Assembly: GCF_002428305.1 (NCBI RefSeq)
Contig: NZ_DIVJ01000005.1
Location: 1-64,000, forward strand
Direction: 5' to 3'
DNA from: Flavobacterium sp. UBA6135
Lineage (GTDB): Bacteria; Bacteroidota; Bacteroidia; Flavobacteriales; Flavobacteriaceae
DNA: 64,000 nucleotides
Below, one piece after another: positions 41,294 through 50,318 of the stretch. The first letter of the stretch is position 1; the number at the start of each line of letters is the position of its first letter. Under the pieces are notes generated by a model. The model did not search any database. It was not told the origin of the DNA and was given only the letters and a program-made list of their open reading frames with translations. The position numbers were made by a program, and so were the translations under genes.

Positions 41294-42163
41294 ATGTCAT
41301 TACATCTTATTGAAATTGAACGCGTAAAAACCATCTCTAAAGCTGATTTTTATAACAACTATGTAAAAAAACAAAAACCAGTGGTTGTTGAGCAATTGAC
41401 AGCAGATTGGCCGGCTTATTCAAAATGGCACTTGGAGTATATCAAGCAAGTTGCCGGTGACAAAATCGTTCCGTTATATGACGACCGACCAGTTTCGCAC
41501 AAAGACGGATTCAATGCCGCTCATGCTGAAATGAAAATGGCCGATTATGTTGACTTACTCCTTTCAAAACCTACCAACTACAGAATATTTCTTTACAATT
41601 TGATGAAAGAAGTGCCTATTTTAAAAGAGGATTTTAAATGGCCTGACATTGGTTTGCGATTGGTCAAACAATTACCCATGCTTTTTTTTGGTGGTGAAAA
41701 CGCCAAGGTTTTTATGCATTATGACATTGATTATTCCAACATACTCCACTTCCATTTTCATGGAAAAAAACGTTGCGTGCTTTTTCCTCCTGATCAAACA
41801 CCCTATTTATACAAAGTGCCTCATGCCTTAATTTCGAGAGAAGACATTGATTTTGACCATCCGGATTATCAAAAATGGCCCGCTCTTAAAAATGCAAAAG
41901 GTTTTGTTTGTGAATTAAATCACGGTGAAATGCTCTACATGCCCGAAGGGTACTGGCATTACATGACCTATCTCACTCCGGGATTTTCTATGAGTTTGCG
42001 TGCCTTTCCAAGAAAATTATCCAATCTGTTTAGTGCGGCTTACAATGTTTTTATCATGCGGCATTATGACAATTTTATGCGAAGACAAAAAGGTCAGGCT
42101 TGGATTGACTATAAAAATGAGGAAGCCGTAAAACGCACGCATAAAAAGTTGGGAATTTTATAA
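41294..42163 (+). CDS. JmjC-like cupin protein (cupin_8)
   Basis: A 289-aa 2-oxoglutarate/Fe(II)-oxygenase-fold protein of the cupin_8/JmjC-like type. The metal ligands are visible: H-x-D in FMHYDIDYSNILHFHF (about residue 150) and the late His in MPEGYWHYMTYL. The first half begins EIERVKTISKADFYNNYV. I take the ATG at 41294; the open frame from 41246 overlaps a promoter element. Established families include protein and tRNA hydroxylases (TYW5, FIH). The substrate cannot be predicted. It faces the big minus-strand T9SS gene, whose terminator lies between them. Confidence 0.88.
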   Translation: MSLHLIEIERVKTISKADFYNNYVKKQKPVVVEQLTADWPAYSKWHLEYIKQVAGDKIVPLYDDRPVSHKDGFNAAHAEMKMADYVDLLLSKPTNYRIFLYNLMKEVPILKEDFKWPDIGLRLVKQLPMLFFGGENAKVFMHYDIDYSNILHFHFHGKKRCVLFPPDQTPYLYKVPHALISREDIDFDHPDYQKWPALKNAKGFVCELNHGEMLYMPEGYWHYMTYLTPGFSMSLRAFPRKLSNLFSAAYNVFIMRHYDNFMRRQKGQAWIDYKNEEAVKRTHKKLGIL

Positions 42164-42197
42164 AAAAATCGTTTGTTCTAAAACAATAGAACAAACG
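42162..42197 (-). terminator. Terminator of the large T9SS cargo gene
   Basis: The perfect 11-bp stem CGTTTGTTCTA/TAGAACAAACG is followed on the minus strand by T7. It lies about 100 bp after that gene's stop. Confidence 0.75.
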
Positions 42198-42295
42198 CTT
42201 CTTATCATAAATTATAGTAATTTGAAATTCCAAAAACAGTGAGACTTTTACACCGTTAAGCAGTTTACCTTTAAACTCTTAAACAATTTAAACCC

Positions 42296-45200
42296 CTAAA
42301 ACCTAACCTTCCTAGTCTCAACCTGTCCATTACCCAACGTAATCGTAACCAACAACACCTGTTCTGTCGGTTTTAAAGCAATCACATGTTGCGAAGCGGC
42401 AATATTTTTAGCTTCATACAAACGGCGGCCCAACAAGTCGTGAACTACAACAGTGGCTAAAAATTCTTCTGAGGAAACCACTGTCATCAAATCATTACCA
42501 TACACCCAAACAGATTTGGAAGGTACACTTACGTCATCAATACCTAAAGTTACATTGGTATAACGAATTTGGAAACGCGTGGGAAACGTTCCGGCAGCGG
42601 ATGTAAACGTATAAGGAGTGGTTTTCAAATTATGAATCACACCTGTTGTAAAATCTTCAATATAGATAGCTTGGTCTGCAGCAAACAAGCCATCCAATTC
42701 ATCAATAGCGATGGTATAGGTTCCGGCTGTGGTGATGCGAAGTCCTAAGGGAACCACATCAGACGTTTCAAACGGCAAGGCTTTACCTTGAATGGACAGC
42801 GATTTGCCCTCCACAATACTGTATAAATTCACCGGATTATTCACAACCGAAAATCCATCATAGGCCGAATCAATGCCGTTGGTGGCTCCAGCAAGATAAC
42901 CCACTAACATTTGGTTAAAATGACCGTTAGTACTGGTCAAGTTCAACCAATAACGGTGTTTCGTCACTGCACTTTCCTGAGTCACCTCTGGTTGTGCCAT
43001 TCTAAAAAACTGAGTATTGGGCGTAATCAAACGTTGGGAATTTCTAAAAGTGACAACAGCATTATTCGCCAAAGCCCTGACAAAAAATCCTTGACCGGCT
43101 ACTATTTGTCCGTCGGGTTTTAGAGCCGTGTTTGCAGGCGAATCATTGGTTGCGTTTGTTCCAACACCTCCTGTTAAATTCCACTTGGCATAATCACCAG
43201 TGGAATAATTCCCAATTCCGGGATAGGGAGTAACAGAAGTCCAATAATAAATGGTACCGGCAATAGCACCACTATTTTGGGTTAAAAAACTTTCAGCACT
43301 GATAGCACTTGGATACGGATTGCCTAATAAATTGTAATTCTCAAAATTAGTATCTACGTCATCCATCCAAGCCACATTAACTGGTACTAAACCATTATTA
43401 GGTGTCCCCTCAAAAGTATAAGAAAGGGTACGATCAAGCTGAGCCAAATCATTAAATGGGTGTACATTTCTAACCCTTGTAATAAAACCATGTCCCGGTG
43501 TTATCACATCCAACACATACCAGTTAGCCCCAACACCGGGCATCCATCTGTATCTTTTATCAAAATTATAGGGGATTTGACTCATCAAGCTTTCTTGAAT
43601 CGGCGAACCCCAATACACATAATCCCAACGGTACATGTTGCGGGTGGTGCGAGTCATTTTTATGGCTCCTGAATTGATGGCAAAATCATTATGTTGTTTT
43701 AAACTTGCTGAATTGGCAATGTTTAATGTGCCTGAATTGGTAACACCATTGTAAATATCAAAATAATCTTCACTAGCAATATTAACCACTTTTCCAGAAT
43801 TGATGTGACAGGAACACGCCGTTACATCACCGTTCAAAGCAGTATCATAATCCGCATCAAAAATCACATTAGTAGTAAAACTTGGCGTTATGCCTGAAGT
43901 CCAAGTTGTGCCATTCCATGTTATCGTTTGTGGCTCGCGTATTTGAACTGCATTGGACGCTTTAAAACAAGTAGCGGTGTTTTCTCTAACTTGACAATAA
44001 TATTGATATCCTTCTAAACCGGTAATGTCAGATATTGCCAATACATTGGTGGTTACTCCAGAATAAACACCACCGTTAGTTAACGCGATCCAAGTGAGTT
44101 GATTTGGCAATGCAACAAACCATTGGTAAACTAAGGGATTTCCTCCGGTAAAACCTTCTGTTCCTTCTACTGTTAAAACTGTTGAAAGACAACTGGGTGT
44201 AAAAACTGGGTGAGTAGTAATGGAAGGTGGATTACCTGCTAAAAAACTATAACTTCCTATATCTGAATAATCATTAGTATAACAAGAAGTTTGTCCTGAG
44301 CCTTCCCAATCTATAATATCCCAATCGGAATTACTATAGTTTACATTAGGTGCAACTACTGTATTCTTTCTTCTAAAATTAGCACCCCGTCCATCTAAAT
44401 TTAATGAAATAGCCCAGCTTTGATTTTGATAAACTCCCCAACTGTCAATTTTTATTTCACCTTTAAATAAAGCAATATGATCATGTCCCAAAGTATTATT
44501 ACCACTATCGGCAAAATTTGGTCCTTGTGCTGTAGAAGTTTGATTTGCTAATTGTCCATTACCTCCGGTTATTGTACATGTATTACTAGGTGTAGCAGAG
44601 GCCACAACTCCAACTGCAAATACATATACTTCTCCCGGATTAAGTAGGTAATCATTTAATGTATGTATGTTTTGTGAAGTAGCATTTCCATTAAAAAACA
44701 TTCGTATGCTATATTGATTTAATTGAATTGGATTCGCTGTGGGATTATAAATTTCGATGTAAGTTAATGAGCCGGTGGTTGCATCTGTAACTTCACTGAT
44801 AAAAAGCTCTGTTCCCGAAGCACCTCCTTGACAACCTGATGTAAAACTATTAATAACTGTAAAAGGAGTTGAAACGGAACAGCCTTGTAAATTCGTTGTT
44901 GTAATTGTTCCTGTGGTGGCTCCTGTCGGTACAATTGCCTTTAGTAGCGTAGTTGAAACCTGTGTTACAGCCATTGCGGGAATACCGTTAAAAGTAACTG
45001 TTGCCCCATCTAAGTTATTTATATTTGCTGTTATGGTTACTTCTGTACCCACTGGTCCCGAGGTGGGGCTGATTGTATTTGATGCATTACAATTTCCGGT
45101 ACCTTGTATTCCAAAAGTATATGGTGATTCATTCACATCATTATTTGCAATTATCACTTGTGCAGTTAATACCCCTGAAATCGTTGGAGCGAAGGTAACA

Positions 45201-47935
45201 GTAAATGGTACAAAACTACCGGGTGCAATTGCAAAAGGTGTCACTGCATTCACACTAAAATCTTCGGGATTTAAACCGCCCAAGGTTATAGAGGACACAT
45301 TTAAATCGGCGGTTCCGATATTGACAATTTTATATGTTTTTGTACCTGAGCCACCAATGTTTTGTGCTCCAAAAATCGTATCGAATCCCGGACTGGGTGC
45401 TGAACCGTTTGGAATTTCAGCATTCGTTGAACGTTCAACTCGTATTTCAGGGGTTCGAAGTCCGCCAGCGATATGGTTAATTACTGGCAATTCTGTCAAG
45501 CCATTCATCGTTAAAGTGTTACCGCCAAGAAGACTGGTCCCCGAAACGGACCACACGGAACCGTCCCATTGTTGAGAGGAACTATTAGATTCTATGCCAT
45601 TGATGTCGAATGGCAAATAAGTCCCTGTAAAATTATAAATCGGATTTGTAAAAGTGCCACTACGAGTCACTGCCCAATATCGGGATATAAAATCAGTAGT
45701 TGAATCCATATTAGGATGCTTCAAATCTCTAACCGAAACAGTTATTGAAGAGCCACCAAAACTACCGCCTGTAAAATTTATGGTAGCCGGCGAATAATTA
45801 GATCCATCTGCCGAACTAAAATCATCGCCTATCGGAAAGGTAAAATTCAAGGATGCATCGCTGATGTTTTTCTGAATTCTACCTCCTAAATCAAAATCAG
45901 CAATAATGTAATTAGACGAATTATTTCCAACAACTGAACCATTTAAGGTAAAAATCATGGTTTGGTTATTCAATTGAACCAAACCATTTGTAAGTGATAA
46001 AACACCGTTAATGGAAAGTGTAGTTCCCAGTTCAAATCCAACTGCAGCAGCTTGACGGTTTAATGTCAAATTTGCTAAAATTTGCTGTCCTGTTGTAAAA
46101 CGTAATGTGCCTATACTTCCCGTTCCCAACAATGTCATATTTGAAGTGGTTGTCCCTCTGAATGTTCCCAATCCAGCTATTGTGTTGGCTACACCAGTAG
46201 TTCCAATTGTTAAGGTTTGATTGTTAAGATTTAGTATGTCAGCTGCACTTGAAAAGCTAATTGCATTCCCTGCTGCCGGGGCAGAAACCGTTAAATTATT
46301 CAACAATTGTACTGTTGTACTTCCTGAATCGGGATTAAAAACTACATAAGGAATTGTTAATGGCGTGACAGAGGAAACGGTTTGCGTACCATTTCTTGTG
46401 AAGAAAATCGCCCTATTGTTCCCATTGAATGTTCCTGCACCTGTTTGTGTAAAATTTCCTCCCAGACGTAAATCATCTCCAACACTATTTCCCAAACTAA
46501 AATTCCCCGCATTATTAATGTTTCCTGCTACGGTTAATGTTCCTCCCGAAGCTCCGCCACCAAAATCCATATAAAAATTGGAACCTGCGTCTATAGTTAA
46601 ATTACCATGAATGGCTTTTGCCAAAGGAGTTCCGTTATTGTAATTTAAAGTGGTGGTGTTGGAAAGTTGGACATTATTTGGATAACCGGGGGTGGTACCT
46701 ATTGTGCCTACTCCCGTAGCTTGCCACTCATTTCCACGTCCAAATGTTGCTCCCGAGTTATAAATTAAAGTAGCTTCAGCACCAAATATCGGGGAACTAG
46801 TAAAGAATCCCCCTGCATTTATTCTACACGTCCCATTTAATGTTAAAGTTGATGTGTTTAAAGTAACACCTCCGTTAGATACATTTAAAGTTCCATTAAT
46901 TATTCGATTCGCAGAAGTTAAAGTAAACCCTCCACTAGTTACATTTACATTAAAAGGTCCGTTGGTAGTGGGCCAATAAACATGATTATTAGCTACTCCG
47001 TAGCTTGGCACTACATTAAATGTAAGTGTGCCTGTGGACCCACTATAGATGAAGTTGTTTCCATCGGCAAAACTTCCGTTTTGTAGTTCAAAGGTACCGT
47101 TTACTGTAGTTGTGCCACTATTTGTATAAGTAGCACCATTCATTGCTAATGATGCCCCGGCATTTATAGTGGTTTGCGTTCCTACATTTCGTATAATGTT
47201 AGCATTGGCAGTAACTTGATGGTTGATAATGACATTTTGTGCATCTGGGGGAACAACGCCGTCAATCCAAGTTGAACCCGTATACCAATCGCCATTTTGA
47301 GCGGTTGTGATGCCGACAGGATTGACTGTACCATCTACACTAAAATCATTACCTATTTGAAAGTTGTTTAAATAAAAATTTCCTGCTGAAGCTCCATTCC
47401 ACAATACACAACGAAATGTAATGGTTGTACCAGCAGCAATATTCTGTAAAGCCGGTATTCCCGATAAATTAATAGCAAGTTGTGCATTTCCTGCTGCTGC
47501 ATAATTTGTCCCCCAAGTAATTGCAGAGCCAATATTTATAAAAGCACCTGCTCCAACTTGATATTGCCATTGACCGGTTATTGGGCCGGTTTCTGAACGT
47601 CTAACATTATAGGGATTTATAGAATTTAATGAAAGTGTAAATCCGGTATTAGGAGTTACTGTAAAAGTAAAAAAATCATTCGCTGTTATTGCTGCTGCTA
47701 AAGTTGTTGAATCAAAACCATTGCCACCCCATGCATTTCCTGCAGCAGTGCCTGAAGTTGTAACGCCTGATTCTCTGGTTAAACCACCAACAGTAACATT
47801 GGTATTTGAAGTTGTAGCTGCAAAAGGAGAAGAACCGTAACTTCCCAATCCATTCATATCCCATCCCGCGATGGTAACCTGCCCCCAACCCAAAACACTT
47901 GTCAATAAAGTGAAAATTACAACTTTTATCTTCAT
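42296..47935 (-). CDS. Very large secreted multidomain protein, T9SS cargo (paralogue 1)
   Basis: A 1879-aa exported protein with signal peptide MKIKVVIFTLLTSVLGWGQ. Segments in order: a choice-of-anchor-like beta-sandwich; a long beta-helix-like part with NGTLNVSNGGVTLNTSTLTL-style strands; an Abnormal-Spindle/Hydin-like 'choice-of-anchor D' domain (PSPGFDTIFGAQNIGGSGTK); an IPT/TIG-like domain (TISPTSGPVGTEVTI); a lamin-tail-like domain (TELFISEVTDATTGSLTYIE); and, from about residue 1427, a roughly 450-aa module (MYRWDYVYWGSPIQESLMSQ) shared with the genes at 53551 and 56359, ending in a T9SS-type sorting region. It is probably a surface adhesin or matrix protein. Its role is not known. 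Confidence 0.88.
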   Translation of the reverse strand: MKIKVVIFTLLTSVLGWGQVTIAGWDMNGLGSYGSSPFAATTSNTNVTVGGLTRESGVTTSGTAAGNAWGGNGFDSTTLAAAITANDFFTFTVTPNTGFTLSLNSINPYNVRRSETGPITGQWQYQVGAGAFINIGSAITWGTNYAAAGNAQLAINLSGIPALQNIAAGTTITFRCVLWNGASAGNFYLNNFQIGNDFSVDGTVNPVGITTAQNGDWYTGSTWIDGVVPPDAQNVIINHQVTANANIIRNVGTQTTINAGASLAMNGATYTNSGTTTVNGTFELQNGSFADGNNFIYSGSTGTLTFNVVPSYGVANNHVYWPTTNGPFNVNVTSGGFTLTSANRIINGTLNVSNGGVTLNTSTLTLNGTCRINAGGFFTSSPIFGAEATLIYNSGATFGRGNEWQATGVGTIGTTPGYPNNVQLSNTTTLNYNNGTPLAKAIHGNLTIDAGSNFYMDFGGGASGGTLTVAGNINNAGNFSLGNSVGDDLRLGGNFTQTGAGTFNGNNRAIFFTRNGTQTVSSVTPLTIPYVVFNPDSGSTTVQLLNNLTVSAPAAGNAISFSSAADILNLNNQTLTIGTTGVANTIAGLGTFRGTTTSNMTLLGTGSIGTLRFTTGQQILANLTLNRQAAAVGFELGTTLSINGVLSLTNGLVQLNNQTMIFTLNGSVVGNNSSNYIIADFDLGGRIQKNISDASLNFTFPIGDDFSSADGSNYSPATINFTGGSFGGSSITVSVRDLKHPNMDSTTDFISRYWAVTRSGTFTNPIYNFTGTYLPFDINGIESNSSSQQWDGSVWSVSGTSLLGGNTLTMNGLTELPVINHIAGGLRTPEIRVERSTNAEIPNGSAPSPGFDTIFGAQNIGGSGTKTYKIVNIGTADLNVSSITLGGLNPEDFSVNAVTPFAIAPGSFVPFTVTFAPTISGVLTAQVIIANNDVNESPYTFGIQGTGNCNASNTISPTSGPVGTEVTITANINNLDGATVTFNGIPAMAVTQVSTTLLKAIVPTGATTGTITTTNLQGCSVSTPFTVINSFTSGCQGGASGTELFISEVTDATTGSLTYIEIYNPTANPIQLNQYSIRMFFNGNATSQNIHTLNDYLLNPGEVYVFAVGVVASATPSNTCTITGGNGQLANQTSTAQGPNFADSGNNTLGHDHIALFKGEIKIDSWGVYQNQSWAISLNLDGRGANFRRKNTVVAPNVNYSNSDWDIIDWEGSGQTSCYTNDYSDIGSYSFLAGNPPSITTHPVFTPSCLSTVLTVEGTEGFTGGNPLVYQWFVALPNQLTWIALTNGGVYSGVTTNVLAISDITGLEGYQYYCQVRENTATCFKASNAVQIREPQTITWNGTTWTSGITPSFTTNVIFDADYDTALNGDVTACSCHINSGKVVNIASEDYFDIYNGVTNSGTLNIANSASLKQHNDFAINSGAIKMTRTTRNMYRWDYVYWGSPIQESLMSQIPYNFDKRYRWMPGVGANWYVLDVITPGHGFITRVRNVHPFNDLAQLDRTLSYTFEGTPNNGLVPVNVAWMDDVDTNFENYNLLGNPYPSAISAESFLTQNSGAIAGTIYYWTSVTPYPGIGNYSTGDYAKWNLTGGVGTNATNDSPANTALKPDGQIVAGQGFFVRALANNAVVTFRNSQRLITPNTQFFRMAQPEVTQESAVTKHRYWLNLTSTNGHFNQMLVGYLAGATNGIDSAYDGFSVVNNPVNLYSIVEGKSLSIQGKALPFETSDVVPLGLRITTAGTYTIAIDELDGLFAADQAIYIEDFTTGVIHNLKTTPYTFTSAAGTFPTRFQIRYTNVTLGIDDVSVPSKSVWVYGNDLMTVVSSEEFLATVVVHDLLGRRLYEAKNIAASQHVIALKPTEQVLLVTITLGNGQVETRKVRF

Positions 47936-47996
47936 AAAGAAAGAAATGTGTGTTAAACCGTACTTGATTTAAGGTTCTTCTGAAGATTTGGGCGAA

Positions 47997-48004
47997 CAAA
48001 TATA
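47997..48004 (-). promoter_or_regulatory. -7 element (TATATTTG) of the large T9SS cargo gene
   Basis: A perfect TAnnTTTG match on the minus strand, about 61 bp upstream of the ATG. Confidence 0.5.
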
Positions 48005-48183
48005 ATACTAAAACATTTGTATACAAGCGGTTTAGGTTAAGAAATTATTAGACCTGTAGTATTGTTTACAAAGCCGGTTTGTTTGCTACCGATTACCGTT
48101 ACCAATTTTTACGCAGGTGTTTGACAAATGACGTACAGGTCTGGCGAAATAATTTTGGTTGGGGTACCACAACCGTTTAGTAT

Positions 48184-48218
48184 CCCTTCTTTATCCCTAA
48201 AGAAACCCTTCTTTATCC
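48184..48218. repeat. Direct repeat CCCTTCTTTATCC, 22 bp apart
   Basis: Two identical 13-bp copies (48184-48196 and 48206-48218) lie 25-60 bp upstream of the FNR/CRP-like palindrome. The 22-bp spacing is about two turns of helix. The gene-free region 47936-48388 holds promoters in both directions and these sites. Confidence 0.55.
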
Positions 48219-48242
48219 TCATTTGATCTACTTAAAAATTTC

Positions 48243-48256
48243 TTGATTTCAATCAA
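48243..48256. promoter_or_regulatory. FNR/CRP-like palindrome TTGATTTCAATCAA
   Basis: A perfect TTGAT-N4-ATCAA inverted repeat centred 29.5 bp upstream of the -7 element at 48279. That is close to the class II (about -41.5) position for an activator. A Crp-family regulator gene lies at 49755-50261. Confidence 0.55.
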
Positions 48257-48278
48257 TCTTTTCTAAATACGATTAAAA

Positions 48279-48286
48279 TAATTTTG
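48279..48286 (+). promoter_or_regulatory. -7 element (TAATTTTG) of the beta-barrel gene
   Basis: A perfect TAnnTTTG match with no -33 TTG, downstream of the FNR/CRP-like box. The leader to 48389 would be about 100 nt. Confidence 0.5.
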
Positions 48287-48388
48287 TCAAAAAAATAAAA
48301 GGTCTGTAACAAAGTTTAAAAATTTCAGTCTTAGTAAAAGTAAAAAAACAAACCCACAACAAGTAGTAATTTAAATCAATCAAAAAAA

Positions 48389-49057
48389 ATGACAAAAAAT
48401 CAAATCACAAGTCTAGTAGTAGTGTTGCTGACAACACTGAACGTTGCCGCTCAAAAAGTAACTTTTGGAGCTAAAGCCGGTTTGAACCTGGCTACCCTAA
48501 CCGGAGATGTAGAAGATATGAAATCCCTTACCGGTTATCATGTTGGCGGTAGTGCCGAATTTAAAATAACTGAAAAGTTTTCGGTGCAACCGGAACTTTT
48601 GTATTCGTTGGAAGGCGGTAAATCTTCATTTTTTTATGAAGATGAAATTTCGCGAATTGATACGGAAGAAAAAATGAAATTGGGATACTTAAACCTTCCT
48701 ATCATGGCTAAATATTATGTAGCCGATGGACTAAGCCTGGAAGCCGGTCCGCAAATAGGCTATTTACTTCATGCCAACAGTCATTATGATTATGACGTTA
48801 ACATTGGTAATGAATTTGTAATCAAGGAATCCGGAAAAGAAGACATCAAAGATTTTGTTGAAAAAATAAATGTGGGTATAAACTTTGGTTTGGGTTATCA
48901 GTTGAAAAACAACTTGTTTTTCCAAGCCCGTTACCACCTTGGTTTGACAAACATCAATAAAGACTTACAAAGTGATGACTTTGAAGAGGAACCTTCGGAA
49001 TCCGTTGGAAAAATTAAAAACTCGAGTTTCCAATTTAGTATTGGCTATCGCTTCTAA
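48389..49057 (+). CDS. Outer-membrane beta-barrel (PorT-like) protein
   Basis: A 222-aa protein with a signal peptide (cleavage after about residue 21, VAAQ) and an eight-stranded OmpA-like/PorT-like barrel pattern: VTFGAKAGLNLATL, YHVGGSAEFKITEKFSVQPE, LGYLNLPIMAKYYVADGLSL and the end SSFQFSIGYRF with a terminal Phe. It is not a transporter I can name. The promoter has a perfect FNR/CRP-like box at a class II position, so it is likely activated by a Crp-family regulator, possibly the one encoded 700 bp downstream. Two tandem terminators follow. Confidence 0.88.
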   Translation: MTKNQITSLVVVLLTTLNVAAQKVTFGAKAGLNLATLTGDVEDMKSLTGYHVGGSAEFKITEKFSVQPELLYSLEGGKSSFFYEDEISRIDTEEKMKLGYLNLPIMAKYYVADGLSLEAGPQIGYLLHANSHYDYDVNIGNEFVIKESGKEDIKDFVEKINVGINFGLGYQLKNNLFFQARYHLGLTNINKDLQSDDFEEEPSESVGKIKNSSFQFSIGYRF

Positions 49058-49082
49058 ACCTAAAAAATAGGTTTGTTTTTTT
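49056..49082 (+). terminator. First of two tandem terminators after the beta-barrel gene
   Basis: The stem AAACCTA/TAGGTTT overlaps the stop codon and is followed by T-rich sequence. Confidence 0.6.
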
Positions 49083-49116
49083 CCGGTCTTGTACTGCTTC
49101 AGTACGGACCGGTTTT
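49083..49116 (+). terminator. Second terminator after the beta-barrel gene
   Basis: The strong stem CCGGTC..GTACTG/CAGTAC..GACCGG is followed by T6. Confidence 0.8.
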
Positions 49117-49216
49117 TTACTTTAAACAAATGCTTATTTTTGATAGGCTAAAGATGATAAAACAAACAATACAAGCCATTTAAGTTTTAACATATTGAAG
49201 TTATCATAAGTTAAAA

Positions 49217-49702
49217 ATGGCTATTTTTAAAACAGAAACCATGCAACATCCAAAAGAAATTCTGACACAACTACAACTTAGTTTACCCGAAGTTTCCACT
49301 CCGGGAGGAAGTTATGTTTCCGTGAATATTCGCAAGAACATTGCTTATGTGGCCATCCAATTTCCTATAATAAACGGTGTCAATTTTTATCAAGGACGAT
49401 TGGGAGAGGAACTCACTACCAAAAATGGTTATAAAGCTATGCAAATTTGTGCTTTAAACGTCTTGGCTCAAGTAGACAAAAAAATTGGTTTTGACCAATT
49501 GGTAGGACTGAATCACTTGGATATCTATTTTCAATCGGGTGACAATTGGGACGATGGACCTATGGTAGCCAATGGTGCCTCCGACTTGTTTGTAAAAGTA
49601 TTGGGAGCCAAAGGCGAACATTCAAGAGCTATTTTTGGGGTACACAAATTACCCAGAAACTTTTGTGTTGGGTTGACTGCCACCTTTACAATAAAAAAAT
49701 AA
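49217..49702 (+). CDS. RidA/YjgF-family protein
   Basis: A 161-aa member of the RidA (YjgF/YER057c/UK114) superfamily. Known members deaminate reactive enamine/imine intermediates. Visible are the opening LQLSLPEVSTPGGSYVSV, FYQGRLGEELTTKNGYKAMQ and the EHSRAIFGVHKLPRNFCVGL end, which carries the conserved Arg in the place of RidA Arg105. Two starts are possible: ATG at 49217 or the Met at 49241, where family similarity begins. It lies between the beta-barrel gene and the Crp-family regulator, 52 bp before the latter, and may share its transcript. Confidence 0.85.
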   Translation: MAIFKTETMQHPKEILTQLQLSLPEVSTPGGSYVSVNIRKNIAYVAIQFPIINGVNFYQGRLGEELTTKNGYKAMQICALNVLAQVDKKIGFDQLVGLNHLDIYFQSGDNWDDGPMVANGASDLFVKVLGAKGEHSRAIFGVHKLPRNFCVGLTATFTIKK

Positions 49703-49754
49703 TATCCAAGTCATAATTAGATAAAAGAAACAAGTCATTTTAAAACAAAAGGAT

Positions 49755-50261
49755 ATGGAAGCCATTATAGCCCTTTCTGAAAAAACTGTAACCTTGGAAA
49801 GAAATGAATTTCTGAAGGTAAAAGGAAGTATTGACACCAACGTGTACTATGTGGAAAACGGTAGTTTACGCATTTTCATTTTAGATGATTTTGAAGAACA
49901 AACGATACGATTTGGTTATAAAAACAATTTAATTGCTTCGCTAGACTCTTTTCTGACCGGTAAACCTTCTGATTTTTTTATTCAAGCCATTAAAAAAACG
50001 GTGGTGCAAATCATTACTAAAAAACAAATGGATCAATTTTTAAAAGAAAATGACAATGCTACGCTGTGGATTCAAATTTTACAAAACTTAGTGGTACAAC
50101 AAATGGAACGCGAAGTTGATTTGTTAACCAACTCGCCCAAAGAAAGGTACCAACGAGTGCTAAAGAGAAGTCCGCAACTATTTCAGGAAATACCAAGCCG
50201 ATATATCGCCAATTATTTGCGAATGAGTGCCGAAACGCTTTCACGTTTAAAAAAGTCTTGA
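49755..50261 (+). CDS. Crp/Fnr-family transcriptional regulator
   Basis: A 168-aa regulator. Residues about 1-115 form the cyclic-nucleotide-binding-like barrel (FLKVKGSIDTNVYYVENGSLRI), then the dimerisation helix and a short C-terminal helix-turn-helix (PSRYIANYLRMSAETLSRLKKS). There is no FNR-type N-terminal cysteine cluster, so it is not an oxygen-sensing FNR. The cAMP contacts are not clear and the ligand is unknown. Two boxes with TTGAY-N4-ATCAA symmetry lie in the promoters of the neighbouring beta-barrel and DinB genes; the second covers its own stop codon. I infer that it controls them. Confidence 0.9.
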   Translation: MEAIIALSEKTVTLERNEFLKVKGSIDTNVYYVENGSLRIFILDDFEEQTIRFGYKNNLIASLDSFLTGKPSDFFIQAIKKTVVQIITKKQMDQFLKENDNATLWIQILQNLVVQQMEREVDLLTNSPKERYQRVLKRSPQLFQEIPSRYIANYLRMSAETLSRLKKS

Positions 50262-50271
50262 CGTCAATCAA
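50258..50271. promoter_or_regulatory. FNR/CRP-like palindrome TTGACGTCAATCAA
   Basis: The half-sites TTGAC and ATCAA are centred 29.5 bp upstream of the -7-like GAACTTTG at 50294. This is the same spacing as at 48243. It overlaps the regulator's stop codon and lies before the DinB-like gene. Confidence 0.5.
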
Positions 50272-50318
50272 GATTTATTCAAACTGTTTTTTTGAACTTT
50301 GCTGTAAATAATAAAATC

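Noticed and set aside
44913..45575. 220-aa open frame antisense to the large T9SS protein
   Set aside because: It is in a repetitive Thr/Val/Gly-rich coding region. The opposite strand of such sequence often stays open. No start context or homology is visible.
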